Made by a program: the position numbers and the translations under genes
Notes under the pieces: model-generated
Databases searched by the model: none
What the model saw: only the letters and a program-made list of their open reading frames with translations
Told to the model about the DNA's origin: nothing
DNA from: Planomicrobium sp. CPCC 101110
GTDB lineage: Bacteria; Bacillota; Bacilli; Bacillales_A; Planococcaceae
DNA: 64,000 nt
Assembly (NCBI RefSeq): GCF_007859395.1
Contig: NZ_VOHD01000006.1
Location: 62,001-126,000, forward strand
Direction of reading: 5' to 3'
Part shown: in pieces, positions 8,750 through 17,379 of the stretch
Layout: every line of letters starts with the position of its first letter
Position numbering within the stretch: the first letter of the stretch is position 1

Positions 8750-9346
8750 TTATTCTTCAATAATTTTTATGTAAACAAATCGAATAAAATTAGTCTCTGT
8801 ATATAACTTCAATTCGTCTTTATCTGTCAGATCATTTTTTTTAAAATAGAGGGTGTCTCCATTATTTAAAGAAACGTTTACAGTTCCTTGAACTTCAAAT
8901 GAAGTTAGGGCTATTAATAAGAGGTGAGTTTCATTGTTCTGTTCTTTTAAACAATTTAATGGATAGGTTACATATCTTTCATGAAAAAATTCCACTTTCA
9001 TGAGAGAGGAAATAAAAGGTGCAGTCATAAGATTGAGATTTACTACCATTCCTTCACTGGTTGTATACCAATCACCTTCGTATCTATCCTGAGCAAATGG
9101 TGCCAAAGTCGAAGTGTGATGACCTCGGTGTACCAATGTTAAATTTCCTTCAAGCACCATTGTTCGTCTGCTATAGCCCGGTAATTGTGTAAAAATTGTT
9201 TTCTCTTTCTCAATTGTAGCTATGCTCACTCGCCATTTAAATTTTTTCCCAGCGTAGAAAGTATATTCTGGATAAATCATTATTTCTGTTGATGCCCCTC
9301 CGCTCCAGTAGATAGTATGTAATTTGTCTTTTTGAATTAATTTCAT
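8750..9346 (-). CDS. HutD/Ves family cupin protein
   Basis: This 198-residue protein belongs to the HutD/Ves family, bicupin-like proteins often found with histidine utilisation genes and thought to sense or buffer a pathway intermediate. Family marks are WSGGASTEIMIYP near residue 14 and the QLPGYSRRTMVLEG segment near residue 54. The start has an AAAGGGGAA site upstream. It is divergent from the RpiR regulator at 9498, and the shared gap holds a candidate operator at 9417-9435. No other histidine-degrading gene is in view, so here it more likely serves the neighbouring amidase/oxidase cluster. Confidence 0.8.
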   Translation of the reverse strand: MKLIQKDKLHTIYWSGGASTEIMIYPEYTFYAGKKFKWRVSIATIEKEKTIFTQLPGYSRRTMVLEGNLTLVHRGHHTSTLAPFAQDRYEGDWYTTSEGMVVNLNLMTAPFISSLMKVEFFHERYVTYPLNCLKEQNNETHLLLIALTSFEVQGTVNVSLNNGDTLYFKKNDLTDKDELKLYTETNFIRFVYIKIIEE

Positions 9347-9416
9347 ATGTTTTCCCCTTTTATTCTAGTTTTAAAAAATAAAATATTCAGAAAATAACTT
9401 TACATATTTACATGCT

Positions 9417-9435
9417 ATGTTATATTAACTAACAT
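9417..9435. promoter_or_regulatory. Candidate operator between hutD-like and rpiR-like genes
   Basis: ATGTTA (9417-9422), a 7-base spacer and TAACAT (9430-9435) form a perfect inverted repeat in the divergent promoter region. It could bind the RpiR-type regulator encoded at 9498, but this is inference. Confidence 0.4.
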
Positions 9436-9497
9436 ATCAAATAAATTTATTTGGAGTTAATATTAATGAATAACTTTATTCAAAGCGGAGTGATGTT

Positions 9498-10391
9498 ATG
9501 GATAAAATTGATAGTCTCGAGAAGTTTAATAAAATTCTTCAAGTAATTTTACGAAAAAAATTATCTAATAATAACCGAAAAATTGCAGAATATATGTTAT
9601 TTAACGATAAATCAATTGCCTTTATGACAGCTTCGGAGTTATCTGAGAAAATTGGCGTCAGTCAACCAGCCATTACTCGTTTTGTTACAAATGTTTTGGA
9701 GTATCCAAGTTTCTCTTTGTTCAACAATAAGATGAAGCAATTAACGCATTATGAGATCACGGCCGTAGAACGCCAAAGTATAAACTCATTTACTCAACTA
9801 GAGACAGTCGAAAATTTCCTGCAAAAAGAAATTGATAATTTGAAATCCTTGCTTAAATTTATCGATGAAGACCAAATTGACACCACTTCTAAGAAAATAA
9901 TGAATGCTAAAAGTGTACTCGTTATAGGATCGCGAACTGCAACACCATTAGTTAACTACTTATATTTTTTCTTGCGTAAAATTCGGCCATCTGTATTTAT
10001 TCACACTACTGACGGCAGTGAAGCCTATGATGTCTTAGAGAATTTTAAGGATTCTCAGGCTCTGGTGGTAATGTTTTTGTTTCCTCGTTACCCGAAGGAA
10101 ATGGTTTCTATGCTTCATTATTTAGAAAATGAAAATTTCGAGTATGTCACGATTGCAGATAGTAAGCTATTGGAGAAACAAGGGATTGGTAAAATCTCAA
10201 TTGTAACCCCGATTACATTGAATTCATTATTTGATTCTTATATATCTACCTTCGCTTTCTTAACCATCCTTCTAAATATTATGAGTAATGTACAGTTTGA
10301 GGAAACAAAGGACCGTTTAACGAAACTTGAAGAAACATATAAAACAAACCAAGTTTTTTCTAAATATGACAAGAAATTAGGTGGAATTTAA
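9498..10391 (+). CDS. MurR/RpiR family transcriptional regulator
   Basis: This 297-residue DNA-binding regulator has an N-terminal RpiR helix-turn-helix domain (about 1-85; MTASELSEKIGVSQPAITRFV is the recognition region) and a C-terminal SIS domain (about 125-265; SVLVIGSRTATPLVNYL) that binds a sugar-phosphate or other small ligand. The start has a GGAG site. Its stop overlaps the next gene's ATG by one base, so it is co-transcribed with the amidase and oxidase genes and probably controls them. It may also control the divergent hutD-like gene. Confidence 0.88.
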   Translation: MDKIDSLEKFNKILQVILRKKLSNNNRKIAEYMLFNDKSIAFMTASELSEKIGVSQPAITRFVTNVLEYPSFSLFNNKMKQLTHYEITAVERQSINSFTQLETVENFLQKEIDNLKSLLKFIDEDQIDTTSKKIMNAKSVLVIGSRTATPLVNYLYFFLRKIRPSVFIHTTDGSEAYDVLENFKDSQALVVMFLFPRYPKEMVSMLHYLENENFEYVTIADSKLLEKQGIGKISIVTPITLNSLFDSYISTFAFLTILLNIMSNVQFEETKDRLTKLEETYKTNQVFSKYDKKLGGI

Positions 10392-11656
10392 TGAAGAATA
10401 TCTCTAGAAATACTTCCTTAACCATCAATGGAGCCCGGTTACAAACTAACATCGAAAAATTGGGCGAAATTGGATTGAACGAATCCTACGGCTTAGACCG
10501 TATCACTTTTTCCTCCTATGATTTAGAAGCAAGACAGTGGTTTATTAGTCAATTGAAATCATTAAATCTTGGATATGACATAGATGCTGCAGCAAATATC
10601 TGGGCCATCTCACCTAATTCTAGTGATAAAAATCCTATAATGATAGGTTCACATCTTGATACTGTACCTAACGGTGGTAAATATGATGGTGCGTTAGGAG
10701 TTTTAATTGGCTTAGAAATTTTAACGACCATACTTGAAAATAGAATTGAAATGCAACATCCTATTGGGGTGGTTTCATTCACCGCCGAAGAGCCTAATCC
10801 ATTTAACCTTTCTACTTTTGGAAGTCGAGTTGTTACAGGTAAACTCAAAAAGTCAGATATTGCAGATGTTCAGACAAAAGATGGTCTTTCACTAAAAACT
10901 GCATTGGCATTAGCAGGTGGTTCTATTGAGGAAATTGAAACTGCAAGAAAGAATTCACTTGATTTAACAGCATATTTAGAAGTTCATATTGAACAAGGCA
11001 AACGTCTCCTAAATCAGTCAATTCCTATTGGGGTTGTTACAGCTATAACCGGAATTTATAGAGAAGAAATTACTTTTAAAGGTGAAGCAAATCATGCAGG
11101 GACAACATTAATGACAGAGAGAAACGATGCGCTTGTAGCTGCATCAAAATTTGTTGTAGCTTTCGAAGAAATTGTTCGTAATGATCCTTCTGATGAAGTG
11201 GTAGGGACAATTGGTCAGTTCTCTATTTCACCTGGAGCTCCAAGTATCATCCCAAATGAAGTGAAACTATTGATGGAAGTTCGAGGAGACACGACCGAAA
11301 AAATTAAACATATTATTAAAAAAGTTGAAAAAGTATTTGAGGAACTAACGAGCCGACAGCCTCTTGAAATTGCTAGAAATATCATTTTAGATCAAGCACC
11401 AACGAAAATGGATGAGACAATCATCCGGGCATTTGAAAATGCTGTTCCACCTGAAGAAAACTATCTTCTCTTAGGGAGCATGGCTGGTCATGATGCAACA
11501 CATCTAGCTTCTATTACAAAGGCTGGTATGTTATTTGTTCCAAGTATTGATGGGAAAAGCCATTGCCCAGAAGAATATAGCAGAATGGAAGATATTGAAA
11601 AAGCAGCGAATGTTTTATTGCAGGCAATATTTAAATTGGATGTAACATTAGATTAG
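10391..11656 (+). CDS. M20 family hydantoinase/carbamoylase-type amidase
   Basis: This 421-residue metal-dependent amidase belongs to the M20 group that includes N-carbamoyl-L-amino-acid hydrolase, allantoate amidohydrolase and beta-ureidopropionase. Metal-site motifs are visible: GSHLDTVPNGGKYDG (about 77-91), FTAEEPNPF (about 131), HIEQGK (about 196) and the late GHDATH (about 365). It would free an amino acid from an N-carbamoyl or similar derivative in the cytoplasm. It overlaps the regulator gene upstream by one base and lies 15 bases before an amine oxidase, so the three form one operon. The exact substrate cannot be told apart among these sister families. Confidence 0.87.
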   Translation: MKNISRNTSLTINGARLQTNIEKLGEIGLNESYGLDRITFSSYDLEARQWFISQLKSLNLGYDIDAAANIWAISPNSSDKNPIMIGSHLDTVPNGGKYDGALGVLIGLEILTTILENRIEMQHPIGVVSFTAEEPNPFNLSTFGSRVVTGKLKKSDIADVQTKDGLSLKTALALAGGSIEEIETARKNSLDLTAYLEVHIEQGKRLLNQSIPIGVVTAITGIYREEITFKGEANHAGTTLMTERNDALVAASKFVVAFEEIVRNDPSDEVVGTIGQFSISPGAPSIIPNEVKLLMEVRGDTTEKIKHIIKKVEKVFEELTSRQPLEIARNIILDQAPTKMDETIIRAFENAVPPEENYLLLGSMAGHDATHLASITKAGMLFVPSIDGKSHCPEEYSRMEDIEKAANVLLQAIFKLDVTLD

Positions 11657-11671
11657 AAGGGAGGAACTGAA

Positions 11672-12835
11672 ATGGAAGATATTACTTATGATGTTGCAAT
11701 AATCGGAGGCGGAACGATGGGTATTGCAACAGCGTACTATTTAGCTAAGGCGCAGCAAAAAGTCTTAGTTATCGATCAATTTTCTATTCCTAATAATTTT
11801 GGCAGTCATCACGGAGAAACACGAATTTTGCGTCTTGGTTACGGAAACGGCGGAATCTATGTACCTCTAGTAAAAGAAGCCCTAGTTTTATGGAAAGACC
11901 TTGAACAAGAAACAGGTAAAATATTATTTAATCAAACAGGTGCAATTTCCGTCGGGCATCCTGGCTCCGATTTCGTCAAGGAAACTATTGAAAGTTCTCT
12001 TCAATACAATTTAACTCATGAAAAGTTAGACGCTAAAAGCTTGATGGCCAGATGGCCAGGTATTTTGGTTCCCGACGATTACATAGCCTGTTATGATCCG
12101 CATTCTGGTTTTCTCTATAGCGAAGAATGCGTCCAAACTTATAAAGAAGAATCTATAAAATTAGGTGTAACAATTCTTGAAAATCAGCGAGTAGAAGATA
12201 TTCAAACTTCAGAGGCAGAAGTGAAAATTGTAACAGCGGATGCAACTTTAGTAGCTCGCAAAGCTGTTATCACAGCAGGTGCCTGGATTCCAAAATTACT
12301 ACCTGAACTAGACTTGGATATAGAACCTCTTCGTAAAACATTTGGATGGTTCGAAACATCAGAGGAAGATTTATACGGTAACGAATTCCCTTGTTTCGTT
12401 TTTGATACACATAACGTCGGTCATTATTATGGCTTTCCCGACTATGACGGCAAAGGTTTGAAAGTTGGACGAATGGATTTAGGAGATGTGGTTGATCCAG
12501 ATGAAGTGAATCGCGACTTTTTTACAACTTCTCATGAAGAAGATGATCTACGTTCATTTTTAAGTCGATTTTTACCTCAAGCAAACGGTCAATTAAATGA
12601 GGGGAAAGTTTGCTTGTTCTCTATGACGCCAGATAATGATTTTATCATCGACTTCCACCCTGAACACTCCAATCTTGTTATTGCAGGTGGATTTTCTGGA
12701 CACGGATTCAAATTCGCCAGTGTTATTGGAAAAATATTAACTGACTTAGCGATTGAAGGTAAAACAGACCTTAATATATCTTTTTTAAAGTTGAATCGTT
12801 TCTATAAGGAAGCGTCCACTAATGAGCATCTATAA
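11672..12835 (+). CDS. Sarcosine/N-methyltryptophan oxidase family flavoenzyme (with covalent-FAD Cys)
   Basis: This 387-residue FAD amine oxidase of the monomeric sarcosine oxidase / N-methyltryptophan oxidase group would demethylate or deaminate a secondary amino acid, giving H2O2. It has the N-terminal dinucleotide fold GGGTMGIATAYYLA (about 12-25), the SHHGETRILRLGYG active-site segment and a GFSGHGFKFA segment near the C-terminus. Cys314 lies five residues before TPD, the position of the covalent FAD link in monomeric sarcosine oxidase. It follows the amidase by 15 bases with a GGGAGG site. A second family member (14074) lacks this Cys. Confidence 0.87.
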   Translation: MEDITYDVAIIGGGTMGIATAYYLAKAQQKVLVIDQFSIPNNFGSHHGETRILRLGYGNGGIYVPLVKEALVLWKDLEQETGKILFNQTGAISVGHPGSDFVKETIESSLQYNLTHEKLDAKSLMARWPGILVPDDYIACYDPHSGFLYSEECVQTYKEESIKLGVTILENQRVEDIQTSEAEVKIVTADATLVARKAVITAGAWIPKLLPELDLDIEPLRKTFGWFETSEEDLYGNEFPCFVFDTHNVGHYYGFPDYDGKGLKVGRMDLGDVVDPDEVNRDFFTTSHEEDDLRSFLSRFLPQANGQLNEGKVCLFSMTPDNDFIIDFHPEHSNLVIAGGFSGHGFKFASVIGKILTDLAIEGKTDLNISFLKLNRFYKEASTNEHL

Positions 12836-13128
12836 AAGTTGAACTAAAGAAACTAGCTTTTACAAAACACTTCAGTTGCTTTCAGATTTAGTTCGGCGCC
12901 AGTTGCATGATCCGCATCCTGGGACCCGAACAAGAATGTGTTAGTAATGTTCTTCCATCAAATCCAACGAAATAAATGTGAGACGACAATCACTTTATAC
13001 TCTTTTTGTACTCTTAGTTGTCAGATTATTCAAACAATTTATCCGTAGTCTTAATGAGAATGCCAAACAGTATTCTTTTTAAAAAACTCTACTTTTCAAA
13101 TAAGCATATTGAACCGAAGGAGGAGCCC
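12836..13128. other. Non-coding spacer
   Basis: No convincing gene. It contains a short GC-richer island (about 12890-12935) that does not read as a recognisable protein. The frame that opens at 13018 lacks a ribosome binding site and joins the SDR gene below. Confidence 0.4.
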
Positions 13129-13929
13129 ATGAGTATCTTTTCGGCTGAAGCATTAAATCATAAACATGTGTTGATTACAGGAGCTACAGGTGGAATCGGT
13201 TATGAAACGGCAAAGCTGTTAGTCAAGATGGGAGCTAAAGTAACAATCACGGGAAGAAATAGGGAAAAGCTTAATGAGCTGGAAACTGAACTTTTTCTAC
13301 TGACAGAAGAAGATAAAGTTTTTACAAAAGAGGCTGATCTTACAAATGAAGCGAGCCGAAAAGAATTAATTAGCGGTGCGAAAGAAAAGTTAGGCTTCAT
13401 TAATGGTTTGGTAAATTCTTCTGGAATTGCAGGAACTAAAGTTACGGAAGAACTGGATGAGCAATTTATGGAAAATATGATGAATGTAAATTTTAAATCC
13501 ACTTTTTTTCTGACACAGTCCATCTATTCGGACATGATCAAACAACAAGAAGGAGATATTGTAAACGTCGCTTCTCTGTCAGGGTTAAGAGGGACCTATG
13601 GCAATAGCGCCTATGCAGCCAGCAAATTCGCAGTTGTAGGGTGGAGCCAGTGCATGGCAGTCGAAGCTATTGCACATAACATAAGAGTTAATGCTGTTTG
13701 TCCAGGCTATGTAGAAACCGATATGGCGAAAATGCTGATTATAAAAAACGCTGAAAACTCCGGCAATACCTATAAGGAAGCATTCGCGAATGCAGAAAAG
13801 AGTATTCCATCAGGACGTTTGACGAAACCGTATGAGGTAGCGAATTCTATTGCGTTTCTCTTGACTGATGCAGCCAAGAACATTGTAGGTGAATCTTTGA
13901 AAATATCAGGTGGGAGTGTGATGCGATGA
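13129..13929 (+). CDS. Short-chain dehydrogenase/reductase (SDR)
   Basis: This 266-residue classical SDR is an NAD(P)-dependent oxidoreductase. The cofactor loop TGATGGIGYETA (about 18-29), the NSSG segment, the catalytic Tyr-x3-Lys (YAASK, about 163-167) with its upstream Ser (SLSG), and the VCPGYVETDM segment are all present. I chose ATG 13129 because a GAAGGAGGAG site lies right before it. The longer frame from 13018 has none. It lies between two amine oxidase genes and may act on the carbonyl product, but the substrate is unknown. Confidence 0.87.
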   Translation: MSIFSAEALNHKHVLITGATGGIGYETAKLLVKMGAKVTITGRNREKLNELETELFLLTEEDKVFTKEADLTNEASRKELISGAKEKLGFINGLVNSSGIAGTKVTEELDEQFMENMMNVNFKSTFFLTQSIYSDMIKQQEGDIVNVASLSGLRGTYGNSAYAASKFAVVGWSQCMAVEAIAHNIRVNAVCPGYVETDMAKMLIIKNAENSGNTYKEAFANAEKSIPSGRLTKPYEVANSIAFLLTDAAKNIVGESLKISGGSVMR

Positions 13930-14073
13930 ATAAGCAACATAGAGCAACCTAGGCAAGATATGTCGCAGAAACAGAGAACTTGCATATGATACACTCAATC
14001 AGCTAAACCAACACTAAGCATCAGAAGCTACAAAATTATTAGCATTATTAATCTTGAGTGAGGTGAGGAACCT

Positions 14074-15210
14074 ATGTGGGATGTCGGTATTATAGGAATT
14101 GGGACAATGGGCAGCATGGCAGCATGGCAGCTGTCGAGCAAGGGCAAATCCGTAATTGGTTTTGAGCAGTTCGGTATAGGGCATGACCGTTCGGCTGCTG
14201 GAGGAGAGTCAAGGCTGTTCCGTACGGCGTATAAAGAGGGACCGGAATACGTACCGATTTTAAAGAGATCACAAGAGTTATGGCGTCAACTGGAAAAAGA
14301 GACCAGCAGCTATTTGTTACACCTTAATGGAGGATTGACGATTGGACAACCAGAAGAGGAAACGGTGAAAAATTCCTTGAAGGCAGTAACCGATTTTTCG
14401 ATAGAACATGAAATTCTAGACTATGTTTCAGCCAGCAAGAGATATCCACAGCACCGGCTATCTAAGGACGAAATTATGGTTTTGGATAAAGAAGCCGGAT
14501 ACATTCGGCCAGAATTAGCAGTAGTCACTGCGGCGACGCGAGCAGAAGATCTTGGTGCAGAAATTTTGCGGTATACGACTGTTGAAAAGATAGAGCCGAA
14601 GAACGATCATGTTGCTGTGACAGCAAAGGGGCAAACTTATAAAGTAAGAAAATTGCTTATCACTGCCGGCCCTTGGGCGAAAAATTTCCTTCCAGCTTTT
14701 CAACCCTATTTACCAGTGAAAAGAATCTTTTTAACATGGTTTCCAGCTAAAGATATAGAGCTGTTTGGCCCAAAGAATTTCCCGGTCTTCACTCGGAGAA
14801 CAGAAGGATACCGTTTTTTTGGAGCTCCTACACTTGAAGGATCTATGATTAAAATAGGTACAAGTAAACCTGGCTCTGAAGTTGCGTCTCCTGATCAGTT
14901 AGCCCCTATAAGTCTTGAAGAATTAGCGGATAGCAGTGTAATCGTGCAGAAATACTTCCGAGGTGTCCGAGCTGATCCTGTGAGGGCAGATGTTTATATG
15001 GATGCTTTTACTCCAGATAATCAGTCGATTGTAGGCAAAGTACCTGATATGCCAAATACTTATACATTAAGTGGGTTTTCAGGTCATGGTTTCAAAATGG
15101 CTCCGGCTTTCGGAGAACTTGCTGCTAATTTAATTATGGAAAAACAGTCGGATTTTCAGACTGAAACGTTGAATCCGGAACGCTATATACAAAGTATTAA
15201 AACTATATAA
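14074..15210 (+). CDS. Sarcosine/N-methyltryptophan oxidase family flavoenzyme (no covalent-FAD Cys)
   Basis: This 378-residue paralogue of the oxidase at 11672 has the FAD fold GIGTMGSMAAWQLS at the N-terminus, the SAAGGESRLFRTAY active-site segment and the GFSGHGFKMAPAFGE end. At the position of the covalent-FAD Cys it has Tyr308 (five residues before TPD), so FAD is probably not attached in the same way. A GGTGAGG site precedes ATG 14074. It lies 14 bases before the GltS-type symporter and is surely co-transcribed with it. It likely oxidises another N-methyl or secondary amino acid. Confidence 0.86.
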   Translation: MWDVGIIGIGTMGSMAAWQLSSKGKSVIGFEQFGIGHDRSAAGGESRLFRTAYKEGPEYVPILKRSQELWRQLEKETSSYLLHLNGGLTIGQPEEETVKNSLKAVTDFSIEHEILDYVSASKRYPQHRLSKDEIMVLDKEAGYIRPELAVVTAATRAEDLGAEILRYTTVEKIEPKNDHVAVTAKGQTYKVRKLLITAGPWAKNFLPAFQPYLPVKRIFLTWFPAKDIELFGPKNFPVFTRRTEGYRFFGAPTLEGSMIKIGTSKPGSEVASPDQLAPISLEELADSSVIVQKYFRGVRADPVRADVYMDAFTPDNQSIVGKVPDMPNTYTLSGFSGHGFKMAPAFGELAANLIMEKQSDFQTETLNPERYIQSIKTI

Positions 15211-15224
15211 GGAGTGTGTTGTGA

Positions 15225-16592
15225 ATGACTGCATGGGGTTTTTTTACTGATTTAGGATTGATTGCAGGACTGTTGCTGTTAGGTACGATTATCCGCGCGA
15301 AAGTCTCACTAATCCAACGGCTTTTTTTGCCAGCGAGCATTATAGCCGGTATAATTGGGCTTGCGTTCGGACCGAGTGGATTCAATTTAATTCCTTTTTC
15401 GGATCAAATAGGTACATATCCAGGAGTGCTGATTGCTGTCGTTTTTGGAGCATTACCGCTTGTCTCTCCAAAAATTAATTGGAAGGAAATTTCGAAACGT
15501 GTGGGTGGGATGTGGGCATATTCTCAGGCAGCCATGGTTTTAATGTGGGGCGGTGGTCTGTTATTCAGTTTATTAGTGCTTAACTCTATCTGGGGAGACC
15601 TTCATAACGGATTCGGATTGATTTTAGCTGCTGGATTTGTCGGAGGGCACGGTACTGCAGCGGCTATTGGCGCTACTTTTGCTCAACAAGGATGGGAAGA
15701 TGCAACCTCTTTGGCAATGACATCTGCGACAGTCGGCATTCTTAGTGCCATTTTAATCGGATTAGTATTCATTAAACGGGGCGCATCAAAAGGTCATACA
15801 AATTTTATCGGGAACTTCGATGACTTGCCTAAAGAATTGCAAACCGGGTTAGTACCTAAACATTTACGGAAAAATGTACAGACAGATACTGTTTCTTCAA
15901 TTTCCATTGATCCTTATATTTTTCATGGTTCCATTATTGCTGTAGTAGCTATGACTGGTTACTATATCAGCAGTTGGGTCGCTTCTTTGCTGCCGAATTT
16001 GGCAATACCTGCTTTTTCTGTTGCATTTTTAGTAGGGCTTGCCTTCAAGAAAGTTTTGTCTTCAACTAAGGCGGATCACTATGTCAGCAAGGACGTTATC
16101 AACCGCATAAGTGGAAGCGCCACGGACCTATTGGTGGCATTCGGAATTGCTTCAATCAGTTTACCTGTTGTTCTTGAATATATTGTGCCACTCTCCATTT
16201 TATTTGCCTTTGGCTTGTTTTTTGCTTGGACGTTCTTTTACATCCTTTCTCGCCGTTTCTTCCAACAACACTGGTTTGAAAAAGGCATTTTCACATGGGG
16301 ATGGACAACAGGCACCGTCGCTATGGGCATTGCTTTATTACGGATTGTAGACCCGGAATTAGAGAGTAATACCTTGGATGATTTTGGGATGGCTTATATT
16401 CCAATTGCACCAGTAGAAATCTTAATCGTCACCTTTGCACCGCTATTAATCGTAAATTCCCAGTCTTGGCTATTCATCGGAATTACGCTTACTTTTGGAC
16501 TTGTCATATTTGTAATAGCTAAAATGAATGGCTGGTTCACTTTTAAGCGTGTTCCATTAACCGTTACTAAAACAAACGTGAAAATTCCATGA
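15225..16592 (+). CDS. GltS-family sodium:glutamate-type symporter
   Basis: This 455-residue integral membrane protein has about 11-12 hydrophobic helices and belongs to the GltS (ESS) family of sodium:amino-acid symporters. The GGHGTAAAIGATF segment (about 138-150) is the pore loop motif of the family, with a second weaker repeat in the C-terminal half (TGTVAMGIALLRIVDPE). It starts at ATG 15225 after GGAGTGTG, directly behind an amine oxidase gene. Its substrate may be the amino acid used by that oxidase rather than glutamate. A terminator follows at 16746. Confidence 0.88.
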   Translation: MTAWGFFTDLGLIAGLLLLGTIIRAKVSLIQRLFLPASIIAGIIGLAFGPSGFNLIPFSDQIGTYPGVLIAVVFGALPLVSPKINWKEISKRVGGMWAYSQAAMVLMWGGGLLFSLLVLNSIWGDLHNGFGLILAAGFVGGHGTAAAIGATFAQQGWEDATSLAMTSATVGILSAILIGLVFIKRGASKGHTNFIGNFDDLPKELQTGLVPKHLRKNVQTDTVSSISIDPYIFHGSIIAVVAMTGYYISSWVASLLPNLAIPAFSVAFLVGLAFKKVLSSTKADHYVSKDVINRISGSATDLLVAFGIASISLPVVLEYIVPLSILFAFGLFFAWTFFYILSRRFFQQHWFEKGIFTWGWTTGTVAMGIALLRIVDPELESNTLDDFGMAYIPIAPVEILIVTFAPLLIVNSQSWLFIGITLTFGLVIFVIAKMNGWFTFKRVPLTVTKTNVKIP

Positions 16593-16745
16593 ATTTTTTC
16601 TGATAGGATTAGCGGTGCATAACCTGCACTGGATGTTTATTTGAAGTATGTTCTATATTAAGTGAAAAGAGTATAGTGATAAAGGTTTTAGATTTCTTCA
16701 AGTCCGTTCATTATCTACTTCAATTATTGTTTTATATTAAATAAA

Positions 16746-16779
16746 AAAGGCAGATAGCATAACAAGCTATCTGTCCTTT
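16746..16779. terminator. Terminator shared by gltS-like and small minus-strand gene
   Basis: AAAGGCAGATAGC and GCTATCTGTCCTTT pair around a short loop, with A and T tracts on the two sides, so it can serve both converging genes. It is similar to the hairpin at 25410. Confidence 0.75.
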
Positions 16780-16787
16780 ACTTGTAT

Positions 16788-16952
16788 TTATTTTACTCTG
16801 TTCGATTGCGTTAAACGATTTGCTTCCATCCGTGATAAGACCTGTTCACTGTCTTTGTTGGACAATTTGGTGCAGAGGAAGGTAGTTTCGATGCTGCTGG
16901 GGTTTAATTGATTCCGCAGGAGGATCTGGAGTTCTTCAGGTGTCAATGCCAT
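16788..16952 (-). CDS. Small protein of unknown function (54 aa)
   Basis: The minus-strand ATG at 16950-16952 has a textbook AAAGGAGG site 9 bases upstream. It begins MALTPEELQILLRNQL and is charged and mostly helical, with one Cys and no membrane segment. I do not recognise the family. It converges on the symporter and shares its terminator. The good ribosome site is the main reason to accept it. Confidence 0.5.
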   Translation of the reverse strand: MALTPEELQILLRNQLNPSSIETTFLCTKLSNKDSEQVLSRMEANRLTQSNRVK

Positions 16953-17104
16953 ATCAGATTGGCCTCCTTTGTAGTAATCTGGTTTATTTGTTCGCAAAAT
17001 TTAACTTAACAAATAAATATTAGCCAAGTTAAGTCTACATATGTGGGGTTATAGGAAGAGTAGAAGCATTAACAAGTTGATCCTCTTTCAATAGAAATAT
17101 AAAG

Positions 17105-17133
17105 TTGACACGTTAAATACCTAGTATTACAAT
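17105..17133 (+). promoter_or_regulatory. Sigma-A promoter of the hydantoinase-ABC operon
   Basis: TTGACA (17105-17110) and TACAAT (17128-17133) are spaced by 17 bases. This puts the start about 10-15 bases before the riboswitch. Confidence 0.8.
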
Positions 17134-17149
17134 TGGTATTAAGTTGAAT

Positions 17150-17256
17150 AGTCTTATCAAGAGAAGCAAAGGGACAGGCCCGTCGAAGCTTCAGCAACCT
17201 CTGAATTCACAGAAAGGTGCTAATTCCTGCAAGAATTTTTTCTTGAAGATAAGAGT
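17150..17256 (+). promoter_or_regulatory. SAM-I (S-box) riboswitch
   Basis: The conserved S-box core is present in order: CTTATC (17153-17158) opens P1 and pairs with GATAAG (17248-17253). Between them are AGAGAAGC, AGGGAC, GGCCC, GAAGCTTCAGCAACC and AAGGTGCTAATTCC. This class binds S-adenosylmethionine and normally switches off methionine, cysteine or sulfur uptake genes when SAM is plentiful. Here it precedes a terminator (17272) and the hydantoinase gene. Confidence 0.93.
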
Positions 17257-17271
17257 GGATTTAAGAAATTT

Positions 17272-17318
17272 ACAACCCTCTTTACTCGAAATTTGAGAAA
17301 GAGGGTTGTTTTTTTTTA
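17272..17318 (+). terminator. Riboswitch-controlled intrinsic terminator
   Basis: ACAACCCTCTTT pairs perfectly with AAGAGGGTTGT and is followed by nine T. It sits between the SAM-I aptamer and the first gene, as expected for an expression platform that stops transcription when SAM is bound. Confidence 0.88.
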
Positions 17319-17379
17319 TAACTAAGTCAATACAACATAAATATCACTCATGGGTGAATGATGTAAGGGGATGTAGCAG

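Noticed and set aside
13018..13128. 37-codon N-terminal extension of the SDR gene
   Set aside because: No ribosome site at 13018, and GAAGGAGGAG lies right before ATG 13129.
17150..17318. T-box or tRNA-like element before the hydantoinase gene
   Set aside because: No T-box core sequence; the S-box core fits fully, so SAM-I riboswitch was chosen.
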